From NCBI RefSeq assembly GCF_009391885.1, contig NZ_VZII01000054.1, positions 1 to 39,839 of the forward strand: DNA of 39,839 bases. The letters run 5' to 3'. The translations under genes were made by a program, and so were the position numbers. This DNA comes from Pseudomonas sp. MN1F. GTDB lineage: Bacteria > Pseudomonadota > Gammaproteobacteria > Pseudomonadales > Pseudomonadaceae. Below the pieces are notes generated by a model that was not told the DNA's origin, made no database searches, and saw only the letters and a list, made by a program, of their open reading frames with translations. Positions 31,355 to 39,839 of the stretch are shown piece after piece; within the stretch, counting starts at the first letter, position 1; every line of letters starts with the position of its first letter.

Positions 31355-32863
31355 ATGCGCATCCACGTCAGCTTCATCGACCGCGTCGGCATCACCCAGG
31401 AAGTCCTCGCCCTGCTCGGTGCCCGCAACCTCAACCTGGACGCCGTGGAAATGATCCCGCCGAACGTCTACATCGACGCCCCCACGCTCAGCCCGGCAGT
31501 GCTCGAAGAGCTCCACGACGCGCTGTTCGAAGTCCGTGGCGTGCAGTCGGTGGACGTGGTCGATATCCTCCCCGGCCAGCGCCGCCACCTGCAACTCGAC
31601 GCCCTGCTGGCAGCCATGAGCGACCCGGTGCTGGCGGTCGACAGTGCCGGCAAGGTGCTACTGGCAAACCCGGCGTTGATCGCCCTGTGCGGCCGGGAGT
31701 CCGCAGGGCGCACGGTGGGCGAACTGTTCAACGACCCGGACCTGCTGCAGGCGCTGCTGGACAACAACTTCCACCTGCCGATGCGCGAGATGCAACTCAA
31801 CGGCCAGAGCTTGCTGCTGGACGCCTCGCCGATCACCAACGCCGGCGGCCTGCTGACGTTGTATGCGCCCAACCGCATGGGCGAGCGCCTGTCGGCCCTG
31901 CACCACGACCATGCCGAAGGCTTCGATGCGCTGCTCGGCGAATCACCAGCAATCCGCACCCTCAAGGCCCGCGCCCTGCGCGTGGCAGCGCTCGACGCGC
32001 CGCTGCTGGTACACGGCGAAACCGGTACCGGCAAGGAACTGGTGGCCCGCGCCTGCCATGCCATCAGCAGCCGCCAGGCCGCACCGTTCCTCGCCCTCAA
32101 CTGCGCTGCGCTACCCGAGAGCCTGGCCGAGAGCGAGCTGTTCGGCTATGCCCCCGGCGCCTTCACCGGGGCCCAGCGCGGCGGCAAGCCGGGGCTGATG
32201 GAGCTGGCCAACCAGGGTACGGTGTTTCTCGACGAGATCGGCGAAATGTCGCCGTACTTGCAAGCCAAGCTGTTGCGTTTTCTCAGTGACGGCAGCTTCC
32301 GCCGGGTGGGCGGCGACCGCGAGGTGAAGGTGGATGTGCGGATCATCAGCGCCACCCACCGCGACCTGGAACGCATGGTCGCCGAAGGCACTTTCCGTGA
32401 AGACCTGTTCTACCGGCTGAATGTGCTCAACCTGCAGGTACCACCGCTGCGTGATCGTGGCCAGGACATCCTGATGCTGGCGCACTACTTCATGCAGCAG
32501 GCCTGCACGCAGATCCAGCGCCCGGCCTGCCGGCTGACGCCTGCCACCCATTCGGCACTGCTGGCCAACCCTTGGCCCGGCAACGTGCGCCAGCTACAGA
32601 ACGTGATTTTCCGTGCAGCAGCGATCTGCGAAAGCAACCTGGTGGATATCGGTGACCTGGACATCGCCGGGACATCGGTGGCGCGTGGGCAGGACGGCGA
32701 CGTGGCGAGCCTGGAGCAGGCAGTGGGGGACTTCGAGCGTGAACTGCTGCAACGGTTGTATGCCAGTTACCCTTCGACCCGGCAACTGGCGGGGCGACTG
32801 CAGACTTCGCACACGGCTATTGCACAACGCTTGCGCAAATACGGTATTCCAGCGAGAAACTAA
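31355..32863 (+). CDS. gcsR: TyrR-type sigma-54 enhancer-binding protein (GcsR-like)
   Basis: The 502-residue regulator has an N-terminal ACT domain (about 1-75, amino-acid sensing), a PAS domain (about 80-180) and an AAA+ ATPase (about 195-425; Walker A GETGTGKE 221-228, GAFTGA 268-273, Walker B GTVFLDEIGE). It ends in a TyrR-type helix-turn-helix (STRQLAGRLQTSHTAIAQRLRKYGI). The intact GAFTGA motif means it can engage sigma-54, unlike E. coli TyrR. In P. aeruginosa, GcsR of this type lies upstream of and activates gcvH2-gcvP2-glyA2-sdaA-gcvT2 in response to glycine; the same order of regulator then gcv operon is seen here. PhhR is the close alternative, but no phhAB genes are present. No clear ribosome-binding site precedes the ATG. 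Confidence 0.85.
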   Translation: MRIHVSFIDRVGITQEVLALLGARNLNLDAVEMIPPNVYIDAPTLSPAVLEELHDALFEVRGVQSVDVVDILPGQRRHLQLDALLAAMSDPVLAVDSAGKVLLANPALIALCGRESAGRTVGELFNDPDLLQALLDNNFHLPMREMQLNGQSLLLDASPITNAGGLLTLYAPNRMGERLSALHHDHAEGFDALLGESPAIRTLKARALRVAALDAPLLVHGETGTGKELVARACHAISSRQAAPFLALNCAALPESLAESELFGYAPGAFTGAQRGGKPGLMELANQGTVFLDEIGEMSPYLQAKLLRFLSDGSFRRVGGDREVKVDVRIISATHRDLERMVAEGTFREDLFYRLNVLNLQVPPLRDRGQDILMLAHYFMQQACTQIQRPACRLTPATHSALLANPWPGNVRQLQNVIFRAAAICESNLVDIGDLDIAGTSVARGQDGDVASLEQAVGDFERELLQRLYASYPSTRQLAGRLQTSHTAIAQRLRKYGIPARN

Positions 32864-32936
32864 AGCTTTATACCGTTTGGTTTCAGATTACTCCTACGGG
32901 TCAGACCAATACTTCAACAAGCACTGCTGCGAAAAT

Positions 32937-32973
32937 GGCGCTCATCTTTGTTGATGGAGAGAGAGCGCCTCTC
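32937..32973 (+). promoter_or_regulatory. Alternative hairpins in the gltS leader
   Basis: GGCGCTC (32937-32943) can pair with GAGCGCC (32963-32969). Alternatively GAGAG (32959-32963) can pair with CTCTC (32969-32973) right at the start codon. Both structures involve the only purine-rich stretch that could serve as ribosome-binding site. Function is speculative. Confidence 0.25.
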
Positions 32974-34179
32974 ATGCTTGAACTCGACTTCTACGGCACA
33001 TTGGTCGCCGCCTCACTGGTGCTGTTACTGGGCCACGGGCTGGTGACGCGTGTCGCTGTCCTGCGAACCTACAATATCCCCGAACCTGTTGCAGGCGGCC
33101 TGGTCGTTGCCCTGCTCCTGCTGGTGTTACGCAGCTTCGACCTGAAAGTGCAATTCGATACTTCATTGCAAGCACCGTTGATGCTGGCCTTCTTCGCCAC
33201 CATCGGACTGAACGCAGACTTCGCCAGTTTGAAAAAAGGCGGGCGCGTGGTCGGCATCTTCCTGGTCGTGGTGACCGGCTTGCTGCTGGTGCAGAATGCC
33301 ATGGGCATCGGCCTGGCCACGGCATTGGGGCTGGATCCGTTGATGGGCCTGCTGACCGGTTCCATCACGCTGTCCGGCGGCCACGGCACGGGCGCGGCCT
33401 GGAGCAGCACCTTCAGCGAAAAATATGGCCTGGCCTCCGCCTCGGAACTGGCCTTGGCCTCCGCCACCTTTGGCTTGGTGCTGGGTGGCCTGATCGGCGG
33501 CCCGGTTGCCCGCCTGCTGATCAAGCGCGTGCAGACGCCCGGCCAGGATCAGGCAGTAGCGCACTTGCCAAAAGGCTTTGAAGAGCCTGAAAAAGAACGC
33601 CTGATTACACCGTTCTCATTCATCGAGACGTTGGCACTCATATCGGTCAGCCTGCTTGGCGGCACCTTGCTCAATAGCCAACTGCATGGCACGGCATTCG
33701 AATTGCCGACATTCGTTTGCGTGTTGTTTGTTGGCGTCCTGTTACGCAACGGCCTATCTGCACTGGGTGTGTATCAGGTGTTCGAACGCGAAGTCTCAGT
33801 GCTCGGCAACGTCAGCCTGTCGCTGTTCCTGGCCATTGCACTGATGTCGCTCAAGTTGTGGGACCTGGCGGCCCTGGCCCTGCCCTTCCTGATTATCCTG
33901 GCCGCACAGACGTTGCTCATGGCGCTGTTCGCGATCTTCGTCACCTTCCGGGTCATGGGCAGCAATTACGATGCAGCGGTATTGGCAGCCGGGCATTGCG
34001 GATTCGGCCTGGGTGCCACGCCAACCGCCATCGCCAACATGCAAGCCGTAACCCACCGCTTCGGGCCTTCGCATCTGGCGTTTCTGGTGGTGCCGATGGT
34101 AGGAGCATTCTTCATCGATATCATCAATGTCATCGTCATCAAGCTGTACCTGGCATTGCCGTTTTTCGCTGCGGGCTAA
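32974..34179 (+). CDS. gltS: Sodium/glutamate symporter GltS
   Basis: The inner-membrane symporter of the ESS family is 401 residues long, the same length as E. coli GltS. It has about ten membrane segments in two inverted halves, with YNIPEPVAGGL near the N terminus, GSITLSGGHGTGAAW in the first half and AAGHCGFGLGATPTAIANMQAVT in the second; these are the re-entrant loops of the family. The start at 32974 (MLELDFYGT) fits the family; an in-frame ATG 13 codons earlier would add a polar tail. It lies between the TyrR-like regulator and gcvH. Its third codon positions and flanks look clearly less GC-rich than its neighbours, which may mean separate acquisition. Confidence 0.95.
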   Translation: MLELDFYGTLVAASLVLLLGHGLVTRVAVLRTYNIPEPVAGGLVVALLLLVLRSFDLKVQFDTSLQAPLMLAFFATIGLNADFASLKKGGRVVGIFLVVVTGLLLVQNAMGIGLATALGLDPLMGLLTGSITLSGGHGTGAAWSSTFSEKYGLASASELALASATFGLVLGGLIGGPVARLLIKRVQTPGQDQAVAHLPKGFEEPEKERLITPFSFIETLALISVSLLGGTLLNSQLHGTAFELPTFVCVLFVGVLLRNGLSALGVYQVFEREVSVLGNVSLSLFLAIALMSLKLWDLAALALPFLIILAAQTLLMALFAIFVTFRVMGSNYDAAVLAAGHCGFGLGATPTAIANMQAVTHRFGPSHLAFLVVPMVGAFFIDIINVIVIKLYLALPFFAAG

Positions 34180-34193
34180 GCCCAAACGCCTCA

Positions 34194-34232
34194 TTGTATT
34201 GATTTCAATACAGCGTATTGAAATCAATACAA
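34194..34232. promoter_or_regulatory. 39-bp inverted repeat made of two TyrR-like boxes
   Basis: Perfect 18-bp arms (TTGTATTGATTTCAATAC and its complement) flank AGC. Each arm is itself a near-perfect palindrome: TGTATT-N6-AATACA at 34195-34212 and CGTATT-N6-AATACA at 34214-34231. The outline TGTA-N10-TACA is that of TyrR/PhhR boxes. The centre is about 190 bases upstream of the predicted sigma-54 start of gcvH, a usual enhancer distance. It is also only 14 bases past gltS, but has no T-tract, so it is a poor terminator. Confidence 0.6.
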
Positions 34233-34375
34233 ACCCCTTCCGATCCGTCTGTGCAAGGGTTTGATCGCCAAACTCTTTTTCCTTCCTTGCCAACTGTAGC
34301 GTTTTCATTCCAAAACAATTGCAGAATGATGACGATCAATACTCAACCTATTGTTTTATAAGACTTTTTTACGAC

Positions 34376-34391
34376 TGGCCGCATTATTGCT
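34376..34391 (+). promoter_or_regulatory. Sigma-54 promoter of gcvH-gcvP-sdaA-gcvT
   Basis: TGGCCGCATTATTGCT keeps the GG (-24) and TTGC (-12) elements of the consensus TGGCAC-N5-TTGC at the exact required spacing. The predicted start is near 34402, 55 bases before the gcvH start codon. It fits the sigma-54-dependent regulator two genes upstream. Confidence 0.75.
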
Positions 34392-34456
34392 AAGGGAATC
34401 CTAACCCAAGAGCGCGGACGCACCGCGCCCAACGCCCTGCTTCCCGAGGATTCCCC

Positions 34457-34840
34457 ATGAGCGAGTTGCGTTTCACCGAAGATCACGAATGGCTGCGCGT
34501 CGAAGCCGACGGTAGCGTCACTGTGGGCATCACCGCCTACGCCCAGAACGCCCTTGGCGATGTGGTTTTCGTGCAACTGCCTGAACTGCAGCAGTATGAA
34601 AAAGGCAACGAAGCGTCCACCGTCGAATCGGTCAAGGCCGCCAGCGGCGTGTACATGCCCCTGACCGGTGAAGTGGTCGAGGTCAACGATGGCCTCAACG
34701 ACAGCCCTGAACTGGTCAACGAAGACCCGCTGGGCGAAGGCTGGTTCTTCCGCTTCATCCCGGCCGACATGAGCGAAGTCACCGCCCTGCTCGACCAGGA
34801 CGCCTACGACCGCCTGATCAAAGCCAACGACGACGCCTGA
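34457..34840 (+). CDS. gcvH: Glycine cleavage system H protein
   Basis: The lipoyl carrier protein shuttles the aminomethyl group between the P and T proteins. The 127-residue protein has the lipoylation site Lys60 in ESVKAAS and the conserved WLRVEADGSVTVGITAYAQNALGDVVFVQLPE. GAGGA stands before the ATG. It is the first gene of the operon, with gcvP starting 11 bases after it. Induction by glycine through the GcsR-like regulator is inferred from the promoter. Confidence 0.97.
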   Translation: MSELRFTEDHEWLRVEADGSVTVGITAYAQNALGDVVFVQLPELQQYEKGNEASTVESVKAASGVYMPLTGEVVEVNDGLNDSPELVNEDPLGEGWFFRFIPADMSEVTALLDQDAYDRLIKANDDA

Positions 34841-34851
34841 GGAATCCGACC

Positions 34852-37707
34852 ATGACCATCAACCTCGGCACCGCCAACGAATTCATCGCCCGTCACATCG
34901 GCCCACGCGCCGCTGACGAGCAGGCCATGCTCGCCACCCTGGGCTTCGACTCGCTGGACGCCATGAGCGCCGCCGTCATCCCCGACAGCATCAAGGGCAC
35001 CAGCGTGCTCGGCTCGGAAGACGGCCAGAGCGAGGCCGATGCCCTCGCTGCGCTGAAAGCCATCGCCGGCAAGAACGAACTGTTCAAGAGCTACATCGGC
35101 CAGGGCTACTACAACACCCACACCCCGGCACCGATCCTGCGCAACCTGCTGGAAAACCCGGCCTGGTACACCGCCTACACCCCGTACCAGCCAGAAATTT
35201 CCCAGGGCCGCCTGGAAGCGCTGCTGAACTTCCAGACCCTGATCAGCGACCTTACCGGCCTGCCGATCGCCAACGCATCCTTGCTCGACGAAGCCACCGC
35301 TGCTGCCGAAGCCATGACCTTCTGCAAGCGCCTGTCGAAGAACAAGGCCAGCCACGCGTTCTTCGCCTCCGTGCACTGCCACCCGCAGACCCTCGACGTG
35401 CTGCGCACCCGTGCCGAACCGCTGGGCATCGAGATCGTGGTTGGCGACGAGCGTGAACTGAACGATGTCAGCGCCTTCTTCGGCGCCCTGCTGCAATACC
35501 CGGCCAGCAATGGTGAAGTGTTCGACTACCGCGAAGTCGTCGAGCGTTTCCACGCCGCCAACGCCCTGGTTGCCGTTGCCGCCGACCTGCTGGCCCTGAC
35601 CCTGCTGACCCCGCCGGGCGAGTTCGACGCCGACGTGGCAATCGGCAGCGCCCAGCGCTTCGGCGTGCCACTGGGCTTCGGTGGCCCGCACGCGGCCTAC
35701 TTCGCCACGCGCGATGCCTTCAAGCGCGACATGCCAGGCCGCCTGGTCGGCGTGTCGATCGACCGCTTCGGCAAGACCGCCCTGCGCCTGGCCATGCAAA
35801 CCCGCGAACAGCACATCCGCCGCGAGAAGGCCACCAGCAACATCTGCACCGCCCAGGTGCTGCTGGCCAACATCGCCAGCATGTTCGCCGTGTACCACGG
35901 CCCGGCCGGCCTCAAGCGCATTGCCGAACGCACTCACGCCCTGACTGCAATTCTGGCAGCCGGCCTGAAAGCCCTGGGCCTGGAAGTGGTTGGCGAAACC
36001 GCCTTCGACACCCTGACCCTGGCCACCGGCAGCGCCACCGCCAGCCTGCACGACAAGGCCCGCGCCCAGCGCATCAACCTGCGCCAGATCGACGCCACTC
36101 GCCTGGGCCTGTCGCTCGACGAAACCAGCACCCAGGCCGACGTCGAGGCCCTCTGGCAACTGTTCGGCGCTGACCAGGCCCAGCCTGACTTCGCCGCCCT
36201 GGCCGCCAGCACCGGCTCGCGCCTGCCGGCCGCCCTGCTGCGCCAGTCGGCCATCCTCGAGCACCCGGTGTTCAACCGTTACCACAGCGAAACCGAGCTG
36301 ATGCGCTACCTGCGCCGCCTGGCCGACAAGGACCTGGCGCTGGACCGCAGCATGATCCCGCTGGGCTCGTGCACCATGAAGCTCAACGCTGCCAGCGAAA
36401 TGATCCCGGTCACCTGGGCCGAATTCGGCAACCTGCACCCGTTCGCCCCGGCCGCGCAGAGCCAGGGCTACCTGCAGATGACCACCGAGCTGGAAGCCAT
36501 GCTCTGCGCCGCCACCGGCTACGACGCCGTGTCGCTGCAGCCCAACGCCGGCTCCCAGGGTGAGTACGCAGGCCTCTTGGCCATCCGTGCCTACCACCGC
36601 AGCCGTGGCGAAGGCCACCGCGACATCTGCCTGATCCCGTCTTCGGCCCACGGCACCAACCCGGCGACCGCCCACATGGCCGGTATGCGCGTGGTGGTCA
36701 CCGCTTGTGACGCCCGTGGCAACGTCGATGTCGAGGACCTGCGGGCCAAGGCCATCGAACACCGCGAGCGCCTGGCCGCGATCATGATCACCTACCCGTC
36801 GACCCACGGCGTGTTCGAGGAAGCGATCGGCGAAATCTGCGCGATCATCCATGACAATGGCGGCCAGGTTTATATCGACGGTGCCAACATGAATGCCATG
36901 GTCGGCCTCTGCGCCCCGGGCAAGTTCGGCGGCGACGTGTCGCACCTGAACCTGCACAAGACCTTCTGCATTCCGCACGGTGGTGGCGGCCCAGGCGTCG
37001 GCCCGATTGGCGTCAAGTCGCACCTGGCGCCGTTCCTGCCAGGCCACGCTGCGCTGGCAAATACCGAGGGCGCGGTGTGCGCCGCGCCGTTCGGCAGCGC
37101 CAGCATCCTGCCGATCACCTGGATGTACATCCGCATGATGGGCGGTGCCGGCCTCAAGCGTGCTTCGCAGATGGCGATCCTCAACGCCAACTACATCGCC
37201 CGCCGCCTGGAAGAGCACTATCCTGTCCTGTACACCGGTGGCAATGGCCTGGTCGCCCACGAATGCATCCTCGACCTGCGCCCGCTCAAGGACACCAGCG
37301 GCATCAGCGTCGATGACGTGGCCAAGCGCCTGATCGACTTCGGTTTCCATGCACCGACCATGTCGTTCCCGGTGGCCGGCACGCTGATGATCGAACCGAC
37401 CGAAAGCGAGTCCAAGGAAGAACTGGATCGTTTCTGCGATGCGATGATCCAGATCCGCGAAGAGATTCGCGCAGTGGAGAACGGCAGCCTGGACAAGGAC
37501 GACAACCCGCTGAAGAACGCCCCGCACACGGCGGCCGAGCTGGTTGGCGAATGGGCCCATGGCTACGGCCGCGAGCAGGCGGTGTACCCACTGCCGAGCC
37601 TGGTGGAAGGCAAGTACTGGCCGCCGGTTGGCCGGGTCGACAACGTGTTCGGCGACCGCAACCTGGTCTGCGCCTGCCCGTCGATCGAGAGCTATCAGGA
37701 CGCCTGA
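34852..37707 (+). CDS. gcvP: Glycine dehydrogenase (decarboxylating), P protein
   Basis: The PLP-dependent P protein decarboxylates glycine and passes the aminomethyl group to lipoyl-GcvH. The 951-residue single-chain form shows internal N- and C-terminal halves, as in E. coli GcvP. Lys703 in HLNLHKTFCIPHGGGGPGVGP is the PLP lysine, preceded by the glycine-rich stretch. SGVSGVPAN-type variation is not evident; the protein looks intact. GAGGA stands 8 bases before the ATG. The spacer after it holds a REPIN rather than glyA, unlike the P. aeruginosa gcv2 operon. Confidence 0.97.
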   Translation: MTINLGTANEFIARHIGPRAADEQAMLATLGFDSLDAMSAAVIPDSIKGTSVLGSEDGQSEADALAALKAIAGKNELFKSYIGQGYYNTHTPAPILRNLLENPAWYTAYTPYQPEISQGRLEALLNFQTLISDLTGLPIANASLLDEATAAAEAMTFCKRLSKNKASHAFFASVHCHPQTLDVLRTRAEPLGIEIVVGDERELNDVSAFFGALLQYPASNGEVFDYREVVERFHAANALVAVAADLLALTLLTPPGEFDADVAIGSAQRFGVPLGFGGPHAAYFATRDAFKRDMPGRLVGVSIDRFGKTALRLAMQTREQHIRREKATSNICTAQVLLANIASMFAVYHGPAGLKRIAERTHALTAILAAGLKALGLEVVGETAFDTLTLATGSATASLHDKARAQRINLRQIDATRLGLSLDETSTQADVEALWQLFGADQAQPDFAALAASTGSRLPAALLRQSAILEHPVFNRYHSETELMRYLRRLADKDLALDRSMIPLGSCTMKLNAASEMIPVTWAEFGNLHPFAPAAQSQGYLQMTTELEAMLCAATGYDAVSLQPNAGSQGEYAGLLAIRAYHRSRGEGHRDICLIPSSAHGTNPATAHMAGMRVVVTACDARGNVDVEDLRAKAIEHRERLAAIMITYPSTHGVFEEAIGEICAIIHDNGGQVYIDGANMNAMVGLCAPGKFGGDVSHLNLHKTFCIPHGGGGPGVGPIGVKSHLAPFLPGHAALANTEGAVCAAPFGSASILPITWMYIRMMGGAGLKRASQMAILNANYIARRLEEHYPVLYTGGNGLVAHECILDLRPLKDTSGISVDDVAKRLIDFGFHAPTMSFPVAGTLMIEPTESESKEELDRFCDAMIQIREEIRAVENGSLDKDDNPLKNAPHTAAELVGEWAHGYGREQAVYPLPSLVEGKYWPPVGRVDNVFGDRNLVCACPSIESYQDA

Positions 37708-37732
37708 TAGCTCCCAGGTTTGCCACATACCC

Positions 37733-37804
37733 TGTGGGAGCGGGTTTACCCGCGAATGCGACAGTAAAGCCACCATTGCATTCGCGGGTAAACCCGCTCC
37801 CACA
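37733..37804. repeat. REPIN (paired REP elements) between gcvP and sdaA
   Basis: Two perfect 27-base arms, starting TGTGGGAGCGGGTTTACCCG and ending in its complement, flank an 18-base centre. Each arm carries the GCGGGTTTACCCGC core of the REP hairpin at 9392-9415. Such inverted REP pairs are mobilised by RAYT transposases in pseudomonads. No such gene is in the window. Confidence 0.9.
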
Positions 37805-37844
37805 AGCTCCAGCGCCCGCCCAAACAAATTGGCAGGAGGTTCCC

Positions 37845-39221
<1,377 letters not shown>

Positions 39222-39248
39222 ACCGACAAAAAAACCAAGGAGTCATCG

Positions 39249-39839
39249 ATGTCCGAAACACTGCAAAAGACCCCGCTGCACGCCCTGCACCTGGAGCTGG
39301 GCGCGCGCATGGTGCCGTTCGCCGGCTTCGACATGCCGGTGCAGTACCCATTGGGCGTGCTCAAGGAACACCTGCATACCCGCGAGCAAGCCGGCCTGTT
39401 CGACGTCTCGCACATGGGCCAGATCGTCCTGCGTGGCGCCGATGCAGCCAAGGCCCTGGAATCGCTGGTACCGGTGGACATCATCGACCTGCCGGTGGGG
39501 ATGCAGCGCTATGCCATGTTCACCAACGAGCAGGGCGGCATCCTCGACGACCTGATGGTCGCCAACCTCGGTGACGACACCCTGTTCCTGGTGGTCAATG
39601 CCGCCTGCAAGGATCAGGACCTGGCCCACCTGCAAGCGCACATCGGCAGCCGTTGCGACGTGCAGCCCTTGTTCGAGCAACGCGCCCTGCTCGCCCTGCA
39701 AGGCCCGGCGGCGGTCAAGGTGCTGGAGCGCCTGGCGCCGGAAGTGGCCGGCATGACCTTCATGCAGTTCCGCCCGGTGAGCCTGCTGGGTGAAGACTGC
39801 TTCGTCAGCCGTTCGGGCTACACCGGCGAAGACGGCTAC
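39249..39839 (+). CDS. gcvT: Glycine cleavage system T protein (aminomethyltransferase), 3' truncated by window
   Basis: The tetrahydrofolate-dependent T protein releases ammonia from the aminomethyl-lipoyl group and forms 5,10-methylene-THF. The first 197 residues are present, of about 370 expected. They include the N-terminal TPLHALHLELGARMVPFAGFDMPVQYPLGVLKEH, LFDVSHMGQI, and RSGYTGEDGY at the window edge, all characteristic of GcvT. AAGGAG stands 9 bases before the ATG. It is 27 bases after sdaA and the frame is open to the last base. Confidence 0.95.
   Translation, partial: MSETLQKTPLHALHLELGARMVPFAGFDMPVQYPLGVLKEHLHTREQAGLFDVSHMGQIVLRGADAAKALESLVPVDIIDLPVGMQRYAMFTNEQGGILDDLMVANLGDDTLFLVVNAACKDQDLAHLQAHIGSRCDVQPLFEQRALLALQGPAAVKVLERLAPEVAGMTFMQFRPVSLLGEDCFVSRSGYTGEDGY

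Overview
The window is high-GC chromosomal DNA from a fluorescent pseudomonad, most likely of the Pseudomonas putida group. The evidence is the gene order eda-pgl-zwf / hexR / mutarotase-oprB-gtsDCBA-epimerase-gtrS-gltR-glk-edd / gap. Further support comes from REP-type palindromes of the P. putida kind and from the Pseudomonas-type arcDABC operon. No tRNA, rRNA, insertion sequence, prophage or CRISPR array was seen. Nearly all of the sequence is ordinary core metabolism, so the points of interest are mostly regulatory DNA and operon architecture.

Region 1 (1-18.5 kb) is the glucose uptake and Entner-Doudoroff block. Glucose crosses the outer membrane through OprB, is bound by GtsA and imported by GtsBCD. 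Glk phosphorylates it, Zwf, Pgl, Edd and Eda convert it to pyruvate and glyceraldehyde-3-phosphate, and Gap takes the latter onward. HexR, an RpiR-type repressor that responds to KDPG, sits divergently from zwf. Its TTGT-N7/8-ACAA operators are clear between edd and gap, and a variant site lies before zwf. The GtrS/GltR two-component system is encoded within the edd-glk operon. Two inverted repeats of unknown role lie before the epimerase gene and before gtsA.

Region 2 (18.5-24.2 kb) is a heme/iron cassette. It holds a Fur box, a FecI-type ECF sigma factor, a FecR-type anti-sigma factor, a TonB-dependent receptor with an N-terminal signalling (STN) domain, and a PigA/HemO-type heme oxygenase. 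A rho-independent terminator and a YbaN-like membrane protein follow. The sigma-FecR-receptor trio is bracketed by two identical 38-bp palindromes.

Region 3 (24.1-31.3 kb) is the arginine deiminase pathway. Two paralogous ArcD arginine/ornithine antiporters are transcribed divergently from a 433-bp AT-rich spacer. The right-hand one leads arcA-arcB-arcC and a DUF5064-type small gene. A good Anr/Fnr-type site stands at -41.5 from a predicted start for arcDABC, and GC-rich hairpins occupy each junction after arcA.

Region 4 (31.3-39.8 kb) is glycine/serine catabolism. A TyrR-type enhancer-binding protein that keeps the sigma-54 contact motif GAFTGA (GcsR-like) is followed by gltS (Na+/glutamate symport), then gcvH-gcvP-sdaA-gcvT; gcvT is cut by the window end. 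Just before gcvH there is a well-spaced sigma-54 promoter. About 190 bp upstream of it lies a perfect 39-bp inverted repeat made of two TGTA-N10-TACA boxes. I propose these as the enhancer through which the TyrR-like protein drives the glycine cleavage operon. This is the most interesting regulatory prediction in the window.
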